Source: Sedimenticola sp. (lineage in GTDB: Bacteria; Pseudomonadota; Gammaproteobacteria; Chromatiales; Chromatiaceae). Taken from it: a stretch of DNA of 57,879 nucleotides. The notes beneath the pieces were generated by a model that made no database searches, was not told where the DNA came from, and saw only the letters and a program-made list of their open reading frames with translations. A program made the translations under genes and the position numbers. This document shows, one piece after another, positions 41,777-51,342 of the stretch. Position 1 is the stretch's first letter; each line of letters begins with the position of its first letter. Location of the stretch: NCBI GenBank assembly GCA_027008705.1, contig JALVEB010000214.1, positions 1-57,879 of the forward strand, in the 5' to 3' direction.

Positions 41777-43405
41777 ATGTTCGACTATCGCTCGATCGGC
41801 TTCAAGTTCAACGCACTGAACCTGCTCGTGTTCAGCGTCGGTATCGGCGTTCTATTGTTCGTCTACCTCATGCTGAAACCGGTGCGACAGGGTTTTATCG
41901 ACTATCGGGATCACGTCGCCCAGCGGGAGAAGCTGCTGATGGGGCTGCGCGAGAACTTCGGTTACGGTGCCGGCATCCACAACTTCAAGAACTACGTCAT
42001 TCGTGGCGATGAGAAATACGCCCGCCGTCTGCGCGACAATGCCGCCAACATGGAGAAGCTGCTGGCCGCGTATCGCGCGATCCCCGACCTCGAGGACGCC
42101 GAGCGCCAGTCGCTGGATGCCATCGATCAGGTCTTTCACGCCTACCTCGGCAAACTGCCGGTGGTCGCGCGCATGCTGCGCGACGGCGCCTCGATCCAGG
42201 CCATCGATCAGGCGATCACGACCGACAACACTCCGGCGCTGCGCGCCTTCACGCGGCTGGCGGAGCACTACCAGGATCTTATCAATCACTCCGTGGAACG
42301 CCTGGGCGGCAGTATCGCGCGGGCCTATGACAGCCTGTTGTGGGTGGTGATCGGCGGCGCCCTGGTGATCAGCATCCTGATTCAGTTGGCGCGCCGTGGC
42401 GTGGTCGGGCCGATCCAGCAGGCGATTGCATCGATGGACCGCATCGCCGAGGGGGACGGCGATCTGACCCGTCGCATCGAGCCGACCGGAACCTCGGAGC
42501 TGGATCGTTTCGCGCGCGCCTTCAACCGCTTCGTCGAGAAGGTCGAGGCACTGGTCGCGCGGGTGGTGCGCTCGGCGGCCGATGTCGAGGCGGCGGCGAG
42601 CCAGATCGCCGCTCTCGCCGAAAGCGCCGATCAGGGCACCCGCAAGCAACAGGATGCGCTCGAACAGGCGGTGAGCTCGGTCGGAGAACTGAAGCAGCAT
42701 GCCTTGCATGTGGCCGGCAGCATCGACGAAGTGGCGGATGCCTCGCGCCAGGCCGATCAGCTTGCCCAGGAAGGCCGCCAGATCGTCGACCAGGCGGTAA
42801 GTCAGGTCGGATCCTTGGCCGAGGAGGTCAACCAGAGCGCGCGAGTGGTCCGCGAATTGCAAGAAGAGAGCGAGAACATCGGCACCGTGCTCGACGTGAT
42901 CCGCGGGATCGCGGAACAGACCAACCTGCTGGCCCTGAACGCCGCGATCGAAGCGGCGCGCGCCGGCGAGCAGGGGCGTGGCTTCGCCGTGGTCGCCGAC
43001 GAGGTGCGCTCGCTGGCCGGACGCACCCAGGATTCGACCGAGGAGATCCAAAGCATGGTGGGCCGTTTGCAGGGGCTTTCGCAATCGGCGGTCGGCGCGA
43101 TGGAGCAGGCGCGAGCACATGCCGACAGCGGCAGCGAGGATGCCGCGCGCGCCGGCCAGTCACTGAACGACATCACCCAGGCGGTGACCGGCATCAGCGA
43201 ACGCGCGCGCGAGATCGCCGACGCGGCGCGCGCGCAAAGCCATGCCAGCGAAACCATTCACGGCAGCGTCGGACAGATTGCGGGCAGCGCCAGCGAGAAC
43301 ACCCGGATGGCGGGCGAGACCACCGGGGTCGCCACCCGCATCGCCGCGCTCGGGCGCGAGCTGCGTGAACTGGTCGGCCGTTTCACGGTATCGAGCGGCG
43401 CCTGA
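41777..43405 (+). CDS. Methyl-accepting chemotaxis protein
   Basis: A 542-residue receptor. N-terminal helix [20 protein letters not shown], a periplasmic domain of about 160 residues with [20 protein letters not shown] (a motif I associate with sensory domains of MCPs and GGDEF proteins), and a second helix [24 protein letters not shown] region follows, then the cytoplasmic signalling hairpin [20 protein letters not shown] with [15 protein letters not shown]. No CheR-docking pentapeptide is visible at the C-terminus. ATG at 41777 is 6 bases after AAGAGG; an ATG at 41771 is too close to it. Confidence 0.9.
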   Translation: MFDYRSIGFKFNALNLLVFSVGIGVLLFVYLMLKPVRQGFIDYRDHVAQREKLLMGLRENFGYGAGIHNFKNYVIRGDEKYARRLRDNAANMEKLLAAYRAIPDLEDAERQSLDAIDQVFHAYLGKLPVVARMLRDGASIQAIDQAITTDNTPALRAFTRLAEHYQDLINHSVERLGGSIARAYDSLLWVVIGGALVISILIQLARRGVVGPIQQAIASMDRIAEGDGDLTRRIEPTGTSELDRFARAFNRFVEKVEALVARVVRSAADVEAAASQIAALAESADQGTRKQQDALEQAVSSVGELKQHALHVAGSIDEVADASRQADQLAQEGRQIVDQAVSQVGSLAEEVNQSARVVRELQEESENIGTVLDVIRGIAEQTNLLALNAAIEAARAGEQGRGFAVVADEVRSLAGRTQDSTEEIQSMVGRLQGLSQSAVGAMEQARAHADSGSEDAARAGQSLNDITQAVTGISERAREIADAARAQSHASETIHGSVGQIAGSASENTRMAGETTGVATRIAALGRELRELVGRFTVSSGA

Positions 43406-43410
43406 GCGGC

Positions 43411-44973
43411 CTACAGCATCATCCCGCGAATCATGTAATACAGCATCGCCGCCATGATGCCGGAAGCCGGTACTGTGATGACCCAGGCGGCGATGATGCG
43501 CATGAAGGCCGAGCGTTTCACCAACTCGTGCTTGTAGACCTTCTTCAAGCGCTTGCGATCCTTCTTGCTGAGGCCGGTATCGGTGCGCTTGGCCTTCAGT
43601 TCGGCCAGCATCTGGCCGCGTTGCTCGGTGGTCGCGGCCTCGAAACGGCGCAGATAGGCGTCGACCACGGCCTGAGTCTCGCCCTGGTGGTGAGCGCGGA
43701 TCTCCTCGATCATCAGCGCATAGTTGGTCTTCAGAAACTCGCGCAGAAAACCGACCCCGAATACCGCGCCGACCGCAATGTGGGTGGAACTCACCGGCAG
43801 GCCGAGCTGACTGGCGATGATTACCGTGATCGCCGCGGCCATCGCGATGCAGAAGGCGCGCTGCTGGTCGAGATCGGTGATCTCGCTGCCGACGGTGCGG
43901 ATCAGCTTCGGCCCGTACAGCGCCAGCCCGATCGCGATGCCCAACGCGCCCACCAGCATCACCCACAGCGGGATCGCCGCCTTCTTTGCGATCGCGCCGT
44001 GCTGGATGGCGTCGTTGATCGCGGCCAGCGGGCCGACCGCGTTGGCGACATCGTTGGCGCCGTGGGCGAAGCTCAGCAGCGCGGCGGCGAAGATCAGCGG
44101 GATTGTGAACAGCTTGTTGATGCTGGCCTTGCCCGGCGGCAGTCCGTCGGCGGTCCGCGCGATGCGCGGGCGGACCAGCAGGTAGACCGCCACCGCGACC
44201 ACCAGCCCGATCATCAGCGCGGTGCCGAAATCGGTCTTCCAGACATGCTTCAAGCCCTTCATCACCAAGTAGGTCGCAAAGGCCCAGGCCATCGCCGCGA
44301 CCAGCAGCGGCACCATCCGCTTCGCCGCCGCGCGCATATCCTTCTTGTAGGTGATGGTGCGCTTGGTCAGATACAGAAAACCGGCCGCGATGATGCCCCC
44401 GATCAGCGGCGAGATCACCCAGCTGGCGACGATCGCGCCCATCTTCGGCCAGTTCGCGACATCCATGCCGCCGGCGGCGATGCCGGCGCCGAGCACCCCG
44501 CCGACGATCGAATGGGTGGTCGAGACCGGCGCGCCGGCGGCGGTGGCGATGTTCAGCCACAGCGCGCCGGCCAGCAGCGCGGCCATCATCAGCCAGACGA
44601 AGCTGTCGGCATCGTTCAGAAAGCCGGGGTCGATGATGCCTTTCTTGATCGTGCCGACCACGTCCCCTCCGGCGATCAACGCGCCGGCGGCCTCGAAGAT
44701 CGCCGCGATCAGGATCGCGCCGCCGAGCGTCAGCGCCAGCGAGCCGACGGTCGGCCCGACATTGTTGGCGACGTCGTTGGCGCCGATGTTCATCGCCATG
44801 TAACCGCCGATGATCGCGGCGATGATCAGCAGATTGCCCTCGCGCAGATCGCCAAAATGGCGGCGGGTGAAGAAATAGATGATCGCGAGAAAGAACAGCG
44901 CGATGCCCAGCTTGATGAATTCGCCACGCCGGGTGGGGCGTTCGTGCAGGTTCAGCAGATCGTTCAGCGCCAT
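43411..44973 (-). CDS. pit: PiT-family inorganic phosphate transporter
   Basis: A 520-residue inner-membrane protein with the PiT duplicated motif GANDVANNVGPTVGS in the N-half and GANDVANAVGPLAA in the C-half, and repeated GAPVSTTHSIVG / GLPVSSTHIAVG. About ten membrane segments flank a central soluble loop; a basic C-terminal region (TDTGLSKKDRKRLKKVYKHE) precedes a final helix. It moves phosphate with protons or sodium. It follows the NhaD-like gene on the same strand after 105 bp, so it may share its transcript. Sulfate or sodium co-transport is an alternative. Confidence 0.88.
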   Translation of the reverse strand: MALNDLLNLHERPTRRGEFIKLGIALFFLAIIYFFTRRHFGDLREGNLLIIAAIIGGYMAMNIGANDVANNVGPTVGSLALTLGGAILIAAIFEAAGALIAGGDVVGTIKKGIIDPGFLNDADSFVWLMMAALLAGALWLNIATAAGAPVSTTHSIVGGVLGAGIAAGGMDVANWPKMGAIVASWVISPLIGGIIAAGFLYLTKRTITYKKDMRAAAKRMVPLLVAAMAWAFATYLVMKGLKHVWKTDFGTALMIGLVVAVAVYLLVRPRIARTADGLPPGKASINKLFTIPLIFAAALLSFAHGANDVANAVGPLAAINDAIQHGAIAKKAAIPLWVMLVGALGIAIGLALYGPKLIRTVGSEITDLDQQRAFCIAMAAAITVIIASQLGLPVSSTHIAVGAVFGVGFLREFLKTNYALMIEEIRAHHQGETQAVVDAYLRRFEAATTEQRGQMLAELKAKRTDTGLSKKDRKRLKKVYKHELVKRSAFMRIIAAWVITVPASGIMAAMLYYMIRGMML

Positions 44974-45078
44974 GCTGGAAGCCTCTTGTCGGGTTGCCGA
45001 AGGAGAAAACAGGCGGAGTGTACACGCCCCCGGGGTGTAAATCGACGCCCCCGGCCCGGCGTGTTGCCCTGGATCAAT

Positions 45079-46461
45079 TTACAGAAACAGCAGCACATAG
45101 GCGGTCGCGACGGTGATCTGCGCGACGGCGAAGGGCAGGGCGCGGCGCACGAAACCGCCGAAGCTCATCGGCAGGCCATGTTTGTGCATCAGGGTCACCG
45201 CGACCAGCGTCGAGGCGCTGCCGATCGGGGTCAGATTGCCGCCGAGGTTGGCGCCGAAAGCCACCGCCCACCACAGCGGGGATTCGCTTGCGATCCGTTG
45301 CGCGTCGAGGATCCTGGCGAGCATCGCGGTCAACGGGATATTGTCGGTGACCGAGCTGAACAGGGCCGACGACAACAGCAGCGAGGCGCTGCCGCCGGCC
45401 GAATCGCCGTCGCCGATCAGCCAGCGCACGCCCTCGCCGATCAGCGCCAGCACCTCGGCATGCTCCATCACGTTGATGACTACGAACAGGGACATGAAAA
45501 ACAGGATCAGATCCCAGTCGACCGCCTTGAAGAACTGGTCGACCTCGGACTTGTAGCGGATCAGCATGATCACCGCGAAGGTCATGGCGACGAAGCCCAT
45601 GCCGAGATCGCGCACCACCGGGGTGACCGAGGTAGTCGCAATGGCGAGGATGAAGGCCGCCATTGCGACCGCCGCAAAGGTGAAAAAGCCCTGGCTGGCG
45701 ATGCCTTCGTTCTCGTCGAAGCCGGCGACCCGGCGACGGGCGTGATCGCGTTCGGCCGCGTCGCGCAGCGCGCGGATGCCGAACAGCCGCGCGCCGAGCC
45801 ACAGCGTGAATACCGTGGCGACAAGTACATAGGGGCTGGACTTCAGAAAGAACTCGATAAAGCCGATGCCGGCGGCGTTGCCGACGATGATGTTCGGCAC
45901 CGACGAGATCAAGGTCAGCAGGCCGCCGACATTGGTCAACAGCCCCTCGATCAGCAGGAAGCCGAGCAGCTTGTCGCGGCGTTCCAACCGCTCCAGCGAG
46001 ACCACGCTCAGCGAACCGACGATGATCATCGCGGTGACATTGTTCAACGCCGCCGAGAACAGCACCGTCATGCCGCCATAGAACCACAGCAACTTCAGCG
46101 GATCGCCGCCGGAGGCCTTCGTCAGGCGGATGGCGATCCAACCGAACAAGCCGGAGCGCAGGGTGACATCGACGAACAGGCTGGAGCCGACGATGATTGC
46201 GATGACCTCCCAGTCGACCGCCTCGATATACACCGGGATATGCAGGCGCTGTCCCCCAGGCAGGGTGACATCGCCGAAGGGCAGCAGCCCGAGCGCCGAG
46301 CCGAGCAACAGACAGATCACGGCGAATACGCCGACGATCACCGATTTCTTCGCATGCAGCTTCTCTTCCAGCGCCAGGGCCACGATCATCGCCACCAGCA
46401 GGCCGGTGAACAGCAGCGTGACCGCGAGCGGAACCGGGTGAGTGAGGACTTCGGCTTCCAT
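45079..46461 (-). CDS. ArsB/NhaD (ion transporter superfamily) membrane transporter
   Basis: A 460-residue protein with about ten to twelve membrane helices. The opening helix is LAVTLLFTGLLVAMIVALAL, with motifs WEVIAIIVGSSLFVDVTLRS, LNNVTAMIIVGSLSVVSLER, SSVPNIIVG and FGANLGGNLTPIGSAS characteristic of the IT superfamily (ArsB, NhaD, DASS). Substrate cannot be read from sequence; Na+/H+ exchange or anion transport are both possible. A Usp-domain gene ends 14 bp upstream, so the pair is very likely an operon. Confidence 0.8.
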   Translation of the reverse strand: MEAEVLTHPVPLAVTLLFTGLLVAMIVALALEEKLHAKKSVIVGVFAVICLLLGSALGLLPFGDVTLPGGQRLHIPVYIEAVDWEVIAIIVGSSLFVDVTLRSGLFGWIAIRLTKASGGDPLKLLWFYGGMTVLFSAALNNVTAMIIVGSLSVVSLERLERRDKLLGFLLIEGLLTNVGGLLTLISSVPNIIVGNAAGIGFIEFFLKSSPYVLVATVFTLWLGARLFGIRALRDAAERDHARRRVAGFDENEGIASQGFFTFAAVAMAAFILAIATTSVTPVVRDLGMGFVAMTFAVIMLIRYKSEVDQFFKAVDWDLILFFMSLFVVINVMEHAEVLALIGEGVRWLIGDGDSAGGSASLLLSSALFSSVTDNIPLTAMLARILDAQRIASESPLWWAVAFGANLGGNLTPIGSASTLVAVTLMHKHGLPMSFGGFVRRALPFAVAQITVATAYVLLFL

Positions 46462-46475
46462 CGGGCGGCTCCGGG

Positions 46476-47330
46476 TCAGAGGATCAACAGGGGGATCTGG
46501 CGCAATTCGACCGCCAGCGGGTAGGCGAGGCCGTGCATCGCCAGCTGCTCGTCGTCCTTCGCGTTCATCACCAGCAGATCCAGATGACGGGACTCGATCA
46601 GCGCTTTGCAGTCGCGCAGCGAACGGCCGAAGGTCACCAGGGCCTCGATCTCGATACCGCGCCCGGCGAGCTGCTCGACGCAGGATTCGATATAGTGGGA
46701 AGGGTCGGCGAGCAGGCGCTTTTGCAGCTGCTCGCGCGCCTCGTCGGTATCGATGCTGTCGATGCGCGCGATCGCGTCGAGATAGCGCTCGAAGGTGCGT
46801 TCGTCTTCGATGTGCGCCAGGATCAGCACGCCGCCGCTTTCGGTCAGCGCGGCGCCGTGATCCACCAAGCGGTGCTGCCGGGTGAGATGATCGGTGACCA
46901 CCATCACGGTATCGCAGTCGCTCAGTGCGTGTTCGGCGCGGTATCCGGCCTCCGGATGGGGCATCACCAGCACCGGGGTGTCGATGTCCTGCAACAGGAC
47001 ATCCAGATGGACGCCAAGCGAGTGCGGATAACGCCAGGCATGGCTGTGCAGGTTGCGGTAGCTGACGATCAGCCCGGGGCGTTGGCGTTCGATCAGCGCC
47101 AGCATCTCATCGATGGCATGGAAATCGTCGCCGACCGCGGTATGCCAACCGGCTCCGTCGGCGAGCGCGCCGGGCGGCACGAAAGCGCGCGCCTGGCGCG
47201 TGAACGCTTCCGCCGAGGCCGCGTCCAGATCGGTCAGCACCAACACCCGCGAGAAGCGCACCGGCGATGGCCGATAGGGTTCGCGCCAGGCGGCGCGGAA
47301 GAGGCTTTCGACCTGATCGATCTTCGACAC
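46476..47330 (-). CDS. Universal stress protein (tandem Usp-like) linked to the transporter
   Basis: A 284-residue protein with two Usp-like halves. The N-half has VLVLTDLDAASAEAFTRQAR and ends PVLVMPHP; the C-half has HALSDCDTVMVVTDHLTRQH and RHLDLLVMNAKDDEQLAMHG, ending LRQIPLLIL. The usual ATP-binding G-2x-G-9x-G(S/T) motif is not clear, so nucleotide binding is uncertain. It is first of a two-gene operon with the NhaD-like transporter and may regulate or bind it. Confidence 0.8.
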   Translation of the reverse strand: MSKIDQVESLFRAAWREPYRPSPVRFSRVLVLTDLDAASAEAFTRQARAFVPPGALADGAGWHTAVGDDFHAIDEMLALIERQRPGLIVSYRNLHSHAWRYPHSLGVHLDVLLQDIDTPVLVMPHPEAGYRAEHALSDCDTVMVVTDHLTRQHRLVDHGAALTESGGVLILAHIEDERTFERYLDAIARIDSIDTDEAREQLQKRLLADPSHYIESCVEQLAGRGIEIEALVTFGRSLRDCKALIESRHLDLLVMNAKDDEQLAMHGLAYPLAVELRQIPLLIL

Positions 47331-47402
47331 GATGAATCCCTGCTGAAAACTGGCGGCTATGGTAGCGTATCAGGGAAGTGTTTGAGAATCCGCGAGGATG
47401 CG

Positions 47403-48929
47403 ATGAACGACGAAGCGCGGGCCGGAGAGAAACCGGCGATCGGCGCGTGGCGCGAACGGTTATGCTCGTCGCCCATCAGCCGCTGGACCCAGCGGTTTTG
47501 CGCCCCGGCCGAGGAATATCGCCTGACCAGCCGGCTGTTCCTGAAGGTCTTGGCGCTGATCTATTTCGCCGCCTTCGTCTCGCTGGGCGTTCAGATTACC
47601 GGTCTGGTCGGCGCCGATGGCATCCTGCCGCTTGCGCGTTATCTCGCCAACGCGCGCGAGGCGCTCGGCTTCGCTGCCTACTGGCGCCTGCCGACACTGT
47701 TCTGGTTCGATGCCTCGGACCTGGCATTGCAGGCGGTGGCGGCCGCCGGCGCGATCGCCGCGATGATGCTGTTCGCCGACTGGCATGCGCGGGTGGCCGC
47801 GATCGCGGCCTTCCTCTGCTATCTCTCGCTGTTTCATGCTGGCCAGTTGTTCTTGAATTTTCAATGGGATAGCTTGCTTCTTGAAAGTGGATTCCTGGCC
47901 ATATTCCTGGTCGACCGGCCATCCCGGTTGCTCGTTTTCCTTTATTACTGGTTGCTGTTCCGGTTGCGTTTCTTCTCTGGTTTGTCGAAGGTCGTCAGCG
48001 GCGATCCCTCGTGGGCCCATTTGACCGCGCTGGATTACTATTTTCAGACCCAGCCCTTGCCCCATCCCGGCAGCTGGTATGCGCAGCAACTGCCTCAATG
48101 GCTGCACTGGAGCGGGGCGGGCTTCACCCTGTTCGTTGAGTTGATCGTGCCGTTCTTTCTCTTTCTGCCGCGCAGTTACCGTCTGTTCGCCGCCGGTACC
48201 ACGATCCTGATCCAGCTGCTGATTCTCGCCACCAGCAACCACGCCTTCGTCAATCTGTTGACCATTGCATTGTGCCTGTTTCTGCTCGACGACCGGGTGG
48301 TGCGACACCTGGTGCCGTATTCGTGGCGCGGGCAGGGCTTTCCGCGCCGTGGCCTGCCGGATCGGGGCCGGCTGCTGGCGCTCGCCGTCGGCGGCGTGCT
48401 GATGCTGGTGTCCAGCCTGTCGGCGTTCAGCGACCGCCTGCTGGGTCTACCGGTGCCACAGCCGCTACAGGCGATCACGCGCATCAGCCAAGCCTGGGGA
48501 CTGGGCTTCGTCTATCATATCTTTCCGACCATGCAGACCGAGCGGCAGGAGCTGGTTATCCAAGGCTCCATGGATGGAAAACACTGGAAAACCTATGAGT
48601 TCCGATACAAACCTCAGAAGCTGGATGAGATGACGCCCTTCATCGTGCCGCATCATCCCCGTCTCGACTGGATGATCTGGTTCGTGCCGACCCAGCATCC
48701 CTTGCAGATGGCCTGGTTCGGCGAATTTCTGCGCAAGCTGCATGAAGGCTCTCGCCCGGTGATCGGCCTGTTGCGCTCCGATCCGTTTCCGGATGGGCCG
48801 CCGCGTTACCTGCGGGTACAGGTCTACCGCTACCGTTTCACCACCGTGGAGGAACGCCGCGACAGCGGCGAATGGTGGAAGCGGGAATACCTGGGGATAT
48901 TCCCGAGAGTGCCGCCGCGCCGCCCCTGA
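47403..48929 (+). CDS. Lipase maturation factor (LMF1) family membrane protein
   Basis: A 508-residue protein starting MNDEARAGEKPAIGAWRERL. Several membrane helices follow (FLKVLALIYFAAFVSLGVQI and others), with LFHAGQLFLNFQWDSLLLES and RLRFFSGLSKVVSGDPSWAH, the LMF1-family core, and a C-terminal soluble part with LDWMIWFVPTQHPLQMAWF. In animals LMF1 aids folding of lipases; the bacterial role is unknown. The reading frame is open much further upstream, antisense to the Usp gene; ATG at 47403 is the sensible start. Confidence 0.88.
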   Translation: MNDEARAGEKPAIGAWRERLCSSPISRWTQRFCAPAEEYRLTSRLFLKVLALIYFAAFVSLGVQITGLVGADGILPLARYLANAREALGFAAYWRLPTLFWFDASDLALQAVAAAGAIAAMMLFADWHARVAAIAAFLCYLSLFHAGQLFLNFQWDSLLLESGFLAIFLVDRPSRLLVFLYYWLLFRLRFFSGLSKVVSGDPSWAHLTALDYYFQTQPLPHPGSWYAQQLPQWLHWSGAGFTLFVELIVPFFLFLPRSYRLFAAGTTILIQLLILATSNHAFVNLLTIALCLFLLDDRVVRHLVPYSWRGQGFPRRGLPDRGRLLALAVGGVLMLVSSLSAFSDRLLGLPVPQPLQAITRISQAWGLGFVYHIFPTMQTERQELVIQGSMDGKHWKTYEFRYKPQKLDEMTPFIVPHHPRLDWMIWFVPTQHPLQMAWFGEFLRKLHEGSRPVIGLLRSDPFPDGPPRYLRVQVYRYRFTTVEERRDSGEWWKREYLGIFPRVPPRRP

Positions 48930-48948
48930 GGGCGGACGGCGACTGGCG

Positions 48949-49080
48949 TCAGGCTTTTTTTCTGGCCTTCTTCAGCGCCTTGAGGGCGGCCTTCAGCTTG
49001 GCCTCCTGCTTGGCAATGCGCTGCTTGCGTTTCTTGACCTCGGCTTTCAGTTCCTCGATGATCTTCTTTGATTTGGCCAT
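48949..49080 (-). CDS. Lys-rich 43-residue coiled-coil mini-protein
   Basis: A 43-residue protein starting MAKSKKIIEELKAEVKKRKQ and ending KKARKKA: nearly all helix-forming residues, about 40% Lys/Arg. A good RBS (AGGAGC) lies 6-7 bases before the ATG at 49080. It could bind nucleic acid or acidic partners, but I know no function. It is convergent with the LMF1-family gene. The 246 bp upstream (49081-49326) hold no confident gene; a weak promoter-like TACGAT lies around 49240 on the minus strand. Confidence 0.6.
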   Translation of the reverse strand: MAKSKKIIEELKAEVKKRKQRIAKQEAKLKAALKALKKARKKA

Positions 49081-49326
49081 GATGGCTCCTGTTGTGGTTG
49101 GATGAGCATCCGTTGGACAGCGGCTTTTCGGCCACGAACCTTCCTCGTGCGCACGCGGCAGGCGCCCTGCTCCCGCGACATGCGAACGAGTCGTTTCTCG
49201 CTTCCGACGTGGATCAGCACTGGGCTGACCGATCCCATCGTATCGGCGCGGCCCGGGGGATGCAAGGTGATTCCCGGATACCAGTAGACCCACGGGAGTT
49301 GATTGCCGGACTCGTGCTCGCCGCCG

Positions 49327-50085
49327 TCAGCCGCTGACGCGATACCAGACCCGGCCGAGCAGTTCATGCAGGCCGTAGTAGCTTCGCAGCAGCGCCTTGG
49401 CATTGGGCAGCCAGTCGGCGAGACGGGTCATGGGCTGATCCCGGTGGAGGAAGGCGGTCGGGGCGGGAATGACGTCGATGCCTTGCCGCCGAAAGGCTTC
49501 GACGGCGCGGGGCAGATGCCAGGCGCTGCTGACCAGGAGGATGCGGCGCCAGTGATGCCGGCGCAGCAGCTCGGCGGTGAAACGGGCATTTTCGCGGGTG
49601 GTCTGGCTGCGGTCTTCCAGAAAGATCGGTTTCACCTGGAATTGTCGTTTCAGCGCCTCGGCGGCGAGTTCCGCGAGGGAGTGGCTGTAGCGGTCGATCC
49701 GCCCGCCACTGACGACGACCGGCAGCCAGGTATGCCGGTACAGCCAAGCGGCGTAGCGGATGCGTTCCATCGAGAGGGCGGAGAGGACATCCCGGCCGCC
49801 GTATTCCTTTTGGTCGCGGTGAAACCCGGCGGTCAATACCACGATGGCTTCGGCCTGGGAGGCATGCAGATCGGCGTCGGCGAGCGCGGGGTAGGGTTCG
49901 AGCCAGCTGAACAGCAGGTTGGCGAAGGCCGGCAGGCTGCATAGCAGCAGACCGAGGGTGCCGCTCCAGGCGAGCCAGCGACCGAGGCTCCGGCGGATCA
50001 GCAGCAGGCCCGGGATCAGCAATACCAGGTTGAGTCCGGGGGGCAGCACGAAGAGTTCGGCGATGCGTTGCCATTGCTCAGGCAT
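49327..50085 (-). CDS. YdcF/ElyC-like DUF218 protein
   Basis: A 252-residue protein starting MPEQWQRIAELFVLPPGLNL. Two N-terminal helices (LNLVLLIPGLLLIRR and LAWSGTLGLLLCSLPAFANLL) precede a soluble DUF218 domain with EAIVVLTAGFH, PVVVSGGRID, EDRSQTTRENARFTAELL and ILLVSSAWHLPRAVEAFRRQ. ElyC-type proteins act in envelope biogenesis near the enterobacterial common antigen/lipid carrier pathway; the exact role is unclear. The frame extends upstream, but the ATG at 50085 fits the family. It overlaps the end of the small Cys-rich gene by 8 bp. Confidence 0.85.
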   Translation of the reverse strand: MPEQWQRIAELFVLPPGLNLVLLIPGLLLIRRSLGRWLAWSGTLGLLLCSLPAFANLLFSWLEPYPALADADLHASQAEAIVVLTAGFHRDQKEYGGRDVLSALSMERIRYAAWLYRHTWLPVVVSGGRIDRYSHSLAELAAEALKRQFQVKPIFLEDRSQTTRENARFTAELLRRHHWRRILLVSSAWHLPRAVEAFRRQGIDVIPAPTAFLHRDQPMTRLADWLPNAKALLRSYYGLHELLGRVWYRVSG

Positions 50086-50314
50086 CGTCGGGTTCCCAGA
50101 GTGCGGTTTGGGCGAAACGCTGCTCTTGCAGGGTTTCGCCGTGGTGTCGTCGGCGGTTGCCGCACAGCCAGCAGGAGCAGGAGGCCGGGCTGTGGAGACA
50201 GCGACCGGCCCGCCGTGGAGTGGCGCCGGCGGTGCCGTTCCAGTAATGGGCACGGCGGCGTTTCAGTCGTTTCCGGTGGTGACGGCGCAGCGCGCGCGAC
50301 GGGTTCTTTGGCAT
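50078..50314 (-). CDS. Conserved 78-residue Arg- and Cys-rich protein
   Basis: The ATG at 50314 lies 1 bp after the lipA stop. The N-terminal half is strongly basic (MPKNPSRALRRHHRKRLKRR) and the C-terminal half contains CSCWLCGNRRRHHGET, four Cys-containing CxC...CxxC-like residues that could bind zinc. I recognise this layout (basic arm, PCSCWMCGNPRRH-like motif, GExTxQE) from small unnamed proteins in many bacteria, so I treat it as real. RNA or DNA binding is plausible. Function unknown. Confidence 0.65.
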   Translation of the reverse strand: MPKNPSRALRRHHRKRLKRRRAHYWNGTAGATPRRAGRCLHSPASCSCWLCGNRRRHHGETLQEQRFAQTALWEPDDA

Positions 50315-50315
50315 C

Positions 50316-51287
50316 TCAGTCCAGCAGCGGGTTGGCTTGTCGGTCGGCGTGGTAGGAAGAGCGCACCATCGGGCCGCTGGCGACGTTGTCGAAGCCCATG
50401 GATTCGCCGAGTTCACGCAGGCGCTCGAATTCCCCGGGTGTGACGAAGCGCGCCACCGGCAGGTGGTCGCGACTGGGTTGCAGGTACTGCCCGAGGGTCA
50501 GCATCCGACAGCCGTGCGCGCGCAGGTCGCGCATGACTTGTTCGACCTCGTCATCGCGCTCGCCGAGCCCGAGCATCAAGCCGGATTTGGTCGGCAGGTC
50601 GGGATGGCGTTCACGAAACGCGCGCAGCAGTTCCAGCGAGCCTTGATAGTCGGCGCCGGGGCGGGCCTGGCGGTAGAGGCGTGGCACGGTTTCCAGGTTG
50701 TGGTTGAAGACGTCCGGCGGGGTGTCGTCGAAAGCCGCCAGCGCGACATCGACGCGGCCGCGGAAGTCTGGGGTAAGGATCTCGATCTGGGTGTCGGGGG
50801 TATGGATGCGGATTGCTTCGATGCAGGCGGCGAAGTGGGCGGCGCCGCCATCGCGCAGGTCGTCGCGGTCGACCGAGGTGACGACGGCGTAGCGCAGGCG
50901 CAGTTCGGCGATGGCGGTGGCGAGCTGGCGTGGCTCGTCGGGGTCCGGGGGCGCGGGGCGGCCATGGGCGACATCGCAGAACGGGCAGCGCCGGGTGCAG
51001 ATGTCGCCGAGGATCATGAAGGTGGCGGTGCCATGCGCGAAGCATTCGCCGAGGTTCGGACAGTTGGCCTCCTCGCAGACCGAGCTCAGGCCGCGCTCGC
51101 GCAGCAGTTTCCGGATGCGCGTGACTTCCTGGCCGGCGGGTATTCTGGCGCGGATCCATGCCGGCTTGCGCGGTGTCTGCCCGGTGGGCTGGATCTTGAC
51201 CGGGATGCGCGAGAGCTTGTCGGCGCCACGTTGGTGGCTGTCGGGGCGCTGGCGCGATGGCGCCAGGTAGTTTTCGTCGGAGGACAT
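50316..51287 (-). CDS. lipA: Lipoyl synthase LipA
   Basis: A 323-residue radical SAM enzyme. The auxiliary cluster motif [12 protein letters not shown] and the SAM cluster motif [13 protein letters not shown] are both complete, and the C-terminal region ends in [20 protein letters not shown]. It inserts sulfur at C6 and C8 of octanoyl-lipoyl domains made by LipB. It follows lipB in the same direction after 198 bp, with an inverted-repeat-rich spacer between. Confidence 0.96.
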   Translation of the reverse strand: MSSDENYLAPSRQRPDSHQRGADKLSRIPVKIQPTGQTPRKPAWIRARIPAGQEVTRIRKLLRERGLSSVCEEANCPNLGECFAHGTATFMILGDICTRRCPFCDVAHGRPAPPDPDEPRQLATAIAELRLRYAVVTSVDRDDLRDGGAAHFAACIEAIRIHTPDTQIEILTPDFRGRVDVALAAFDDTPPDVFNHNLETVPRLYRQARPGADYQGSLELLRAFRERHPDLPTKSGLMLGLGERDDEVEQVMRDLRAHGCRMLTLGQYLQPSRDHLPVARFVTPGEFERLRELGESMGFDNVASGPMVRSSYHADRQANPLLD

Positions 51288-51301
51288 GTGAGCAGGGTTC
51301 C

Positions 51302-51340
51302 GTGGTGGCCGAAAAGAAGATTCATGGGCAAGGAATCATA
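51302..51340. repeat. Possible solo terminal repeat of the MITE family
   Basis: GTGGCCGAAAA followed by TTCATGGGC and GAATCATA resembles the right end of the complete element (GTGGCCGAAAA, TCCATGGGC, GAGTATA) with a 5-base insertion. It is weak and could be chance. Confidence 0.3.
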
Positions 51341-51342
51341 GC

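Noticed and set aside
43528-46524. 998-codon plus-strand open frame over pit and the NhaD-like gene
   Set aside because: Composition is Asp/Arg/His/Gln-rich with no recognisable domain; it is antisense to two certain transporter genes.
46533-47402. Upstream extension of the LMF1-family gene
   Set aside because: Antisense to the Usp gene; ATG at 47403 begins the conserved part.
49047-49403. Minus-strand frame between ydcF and the Lys-rich ORF (WVYWYPGITLHPP)
   Set aside because: Some protein-like stretches, but no good start, RBS or family; left as unassigned.
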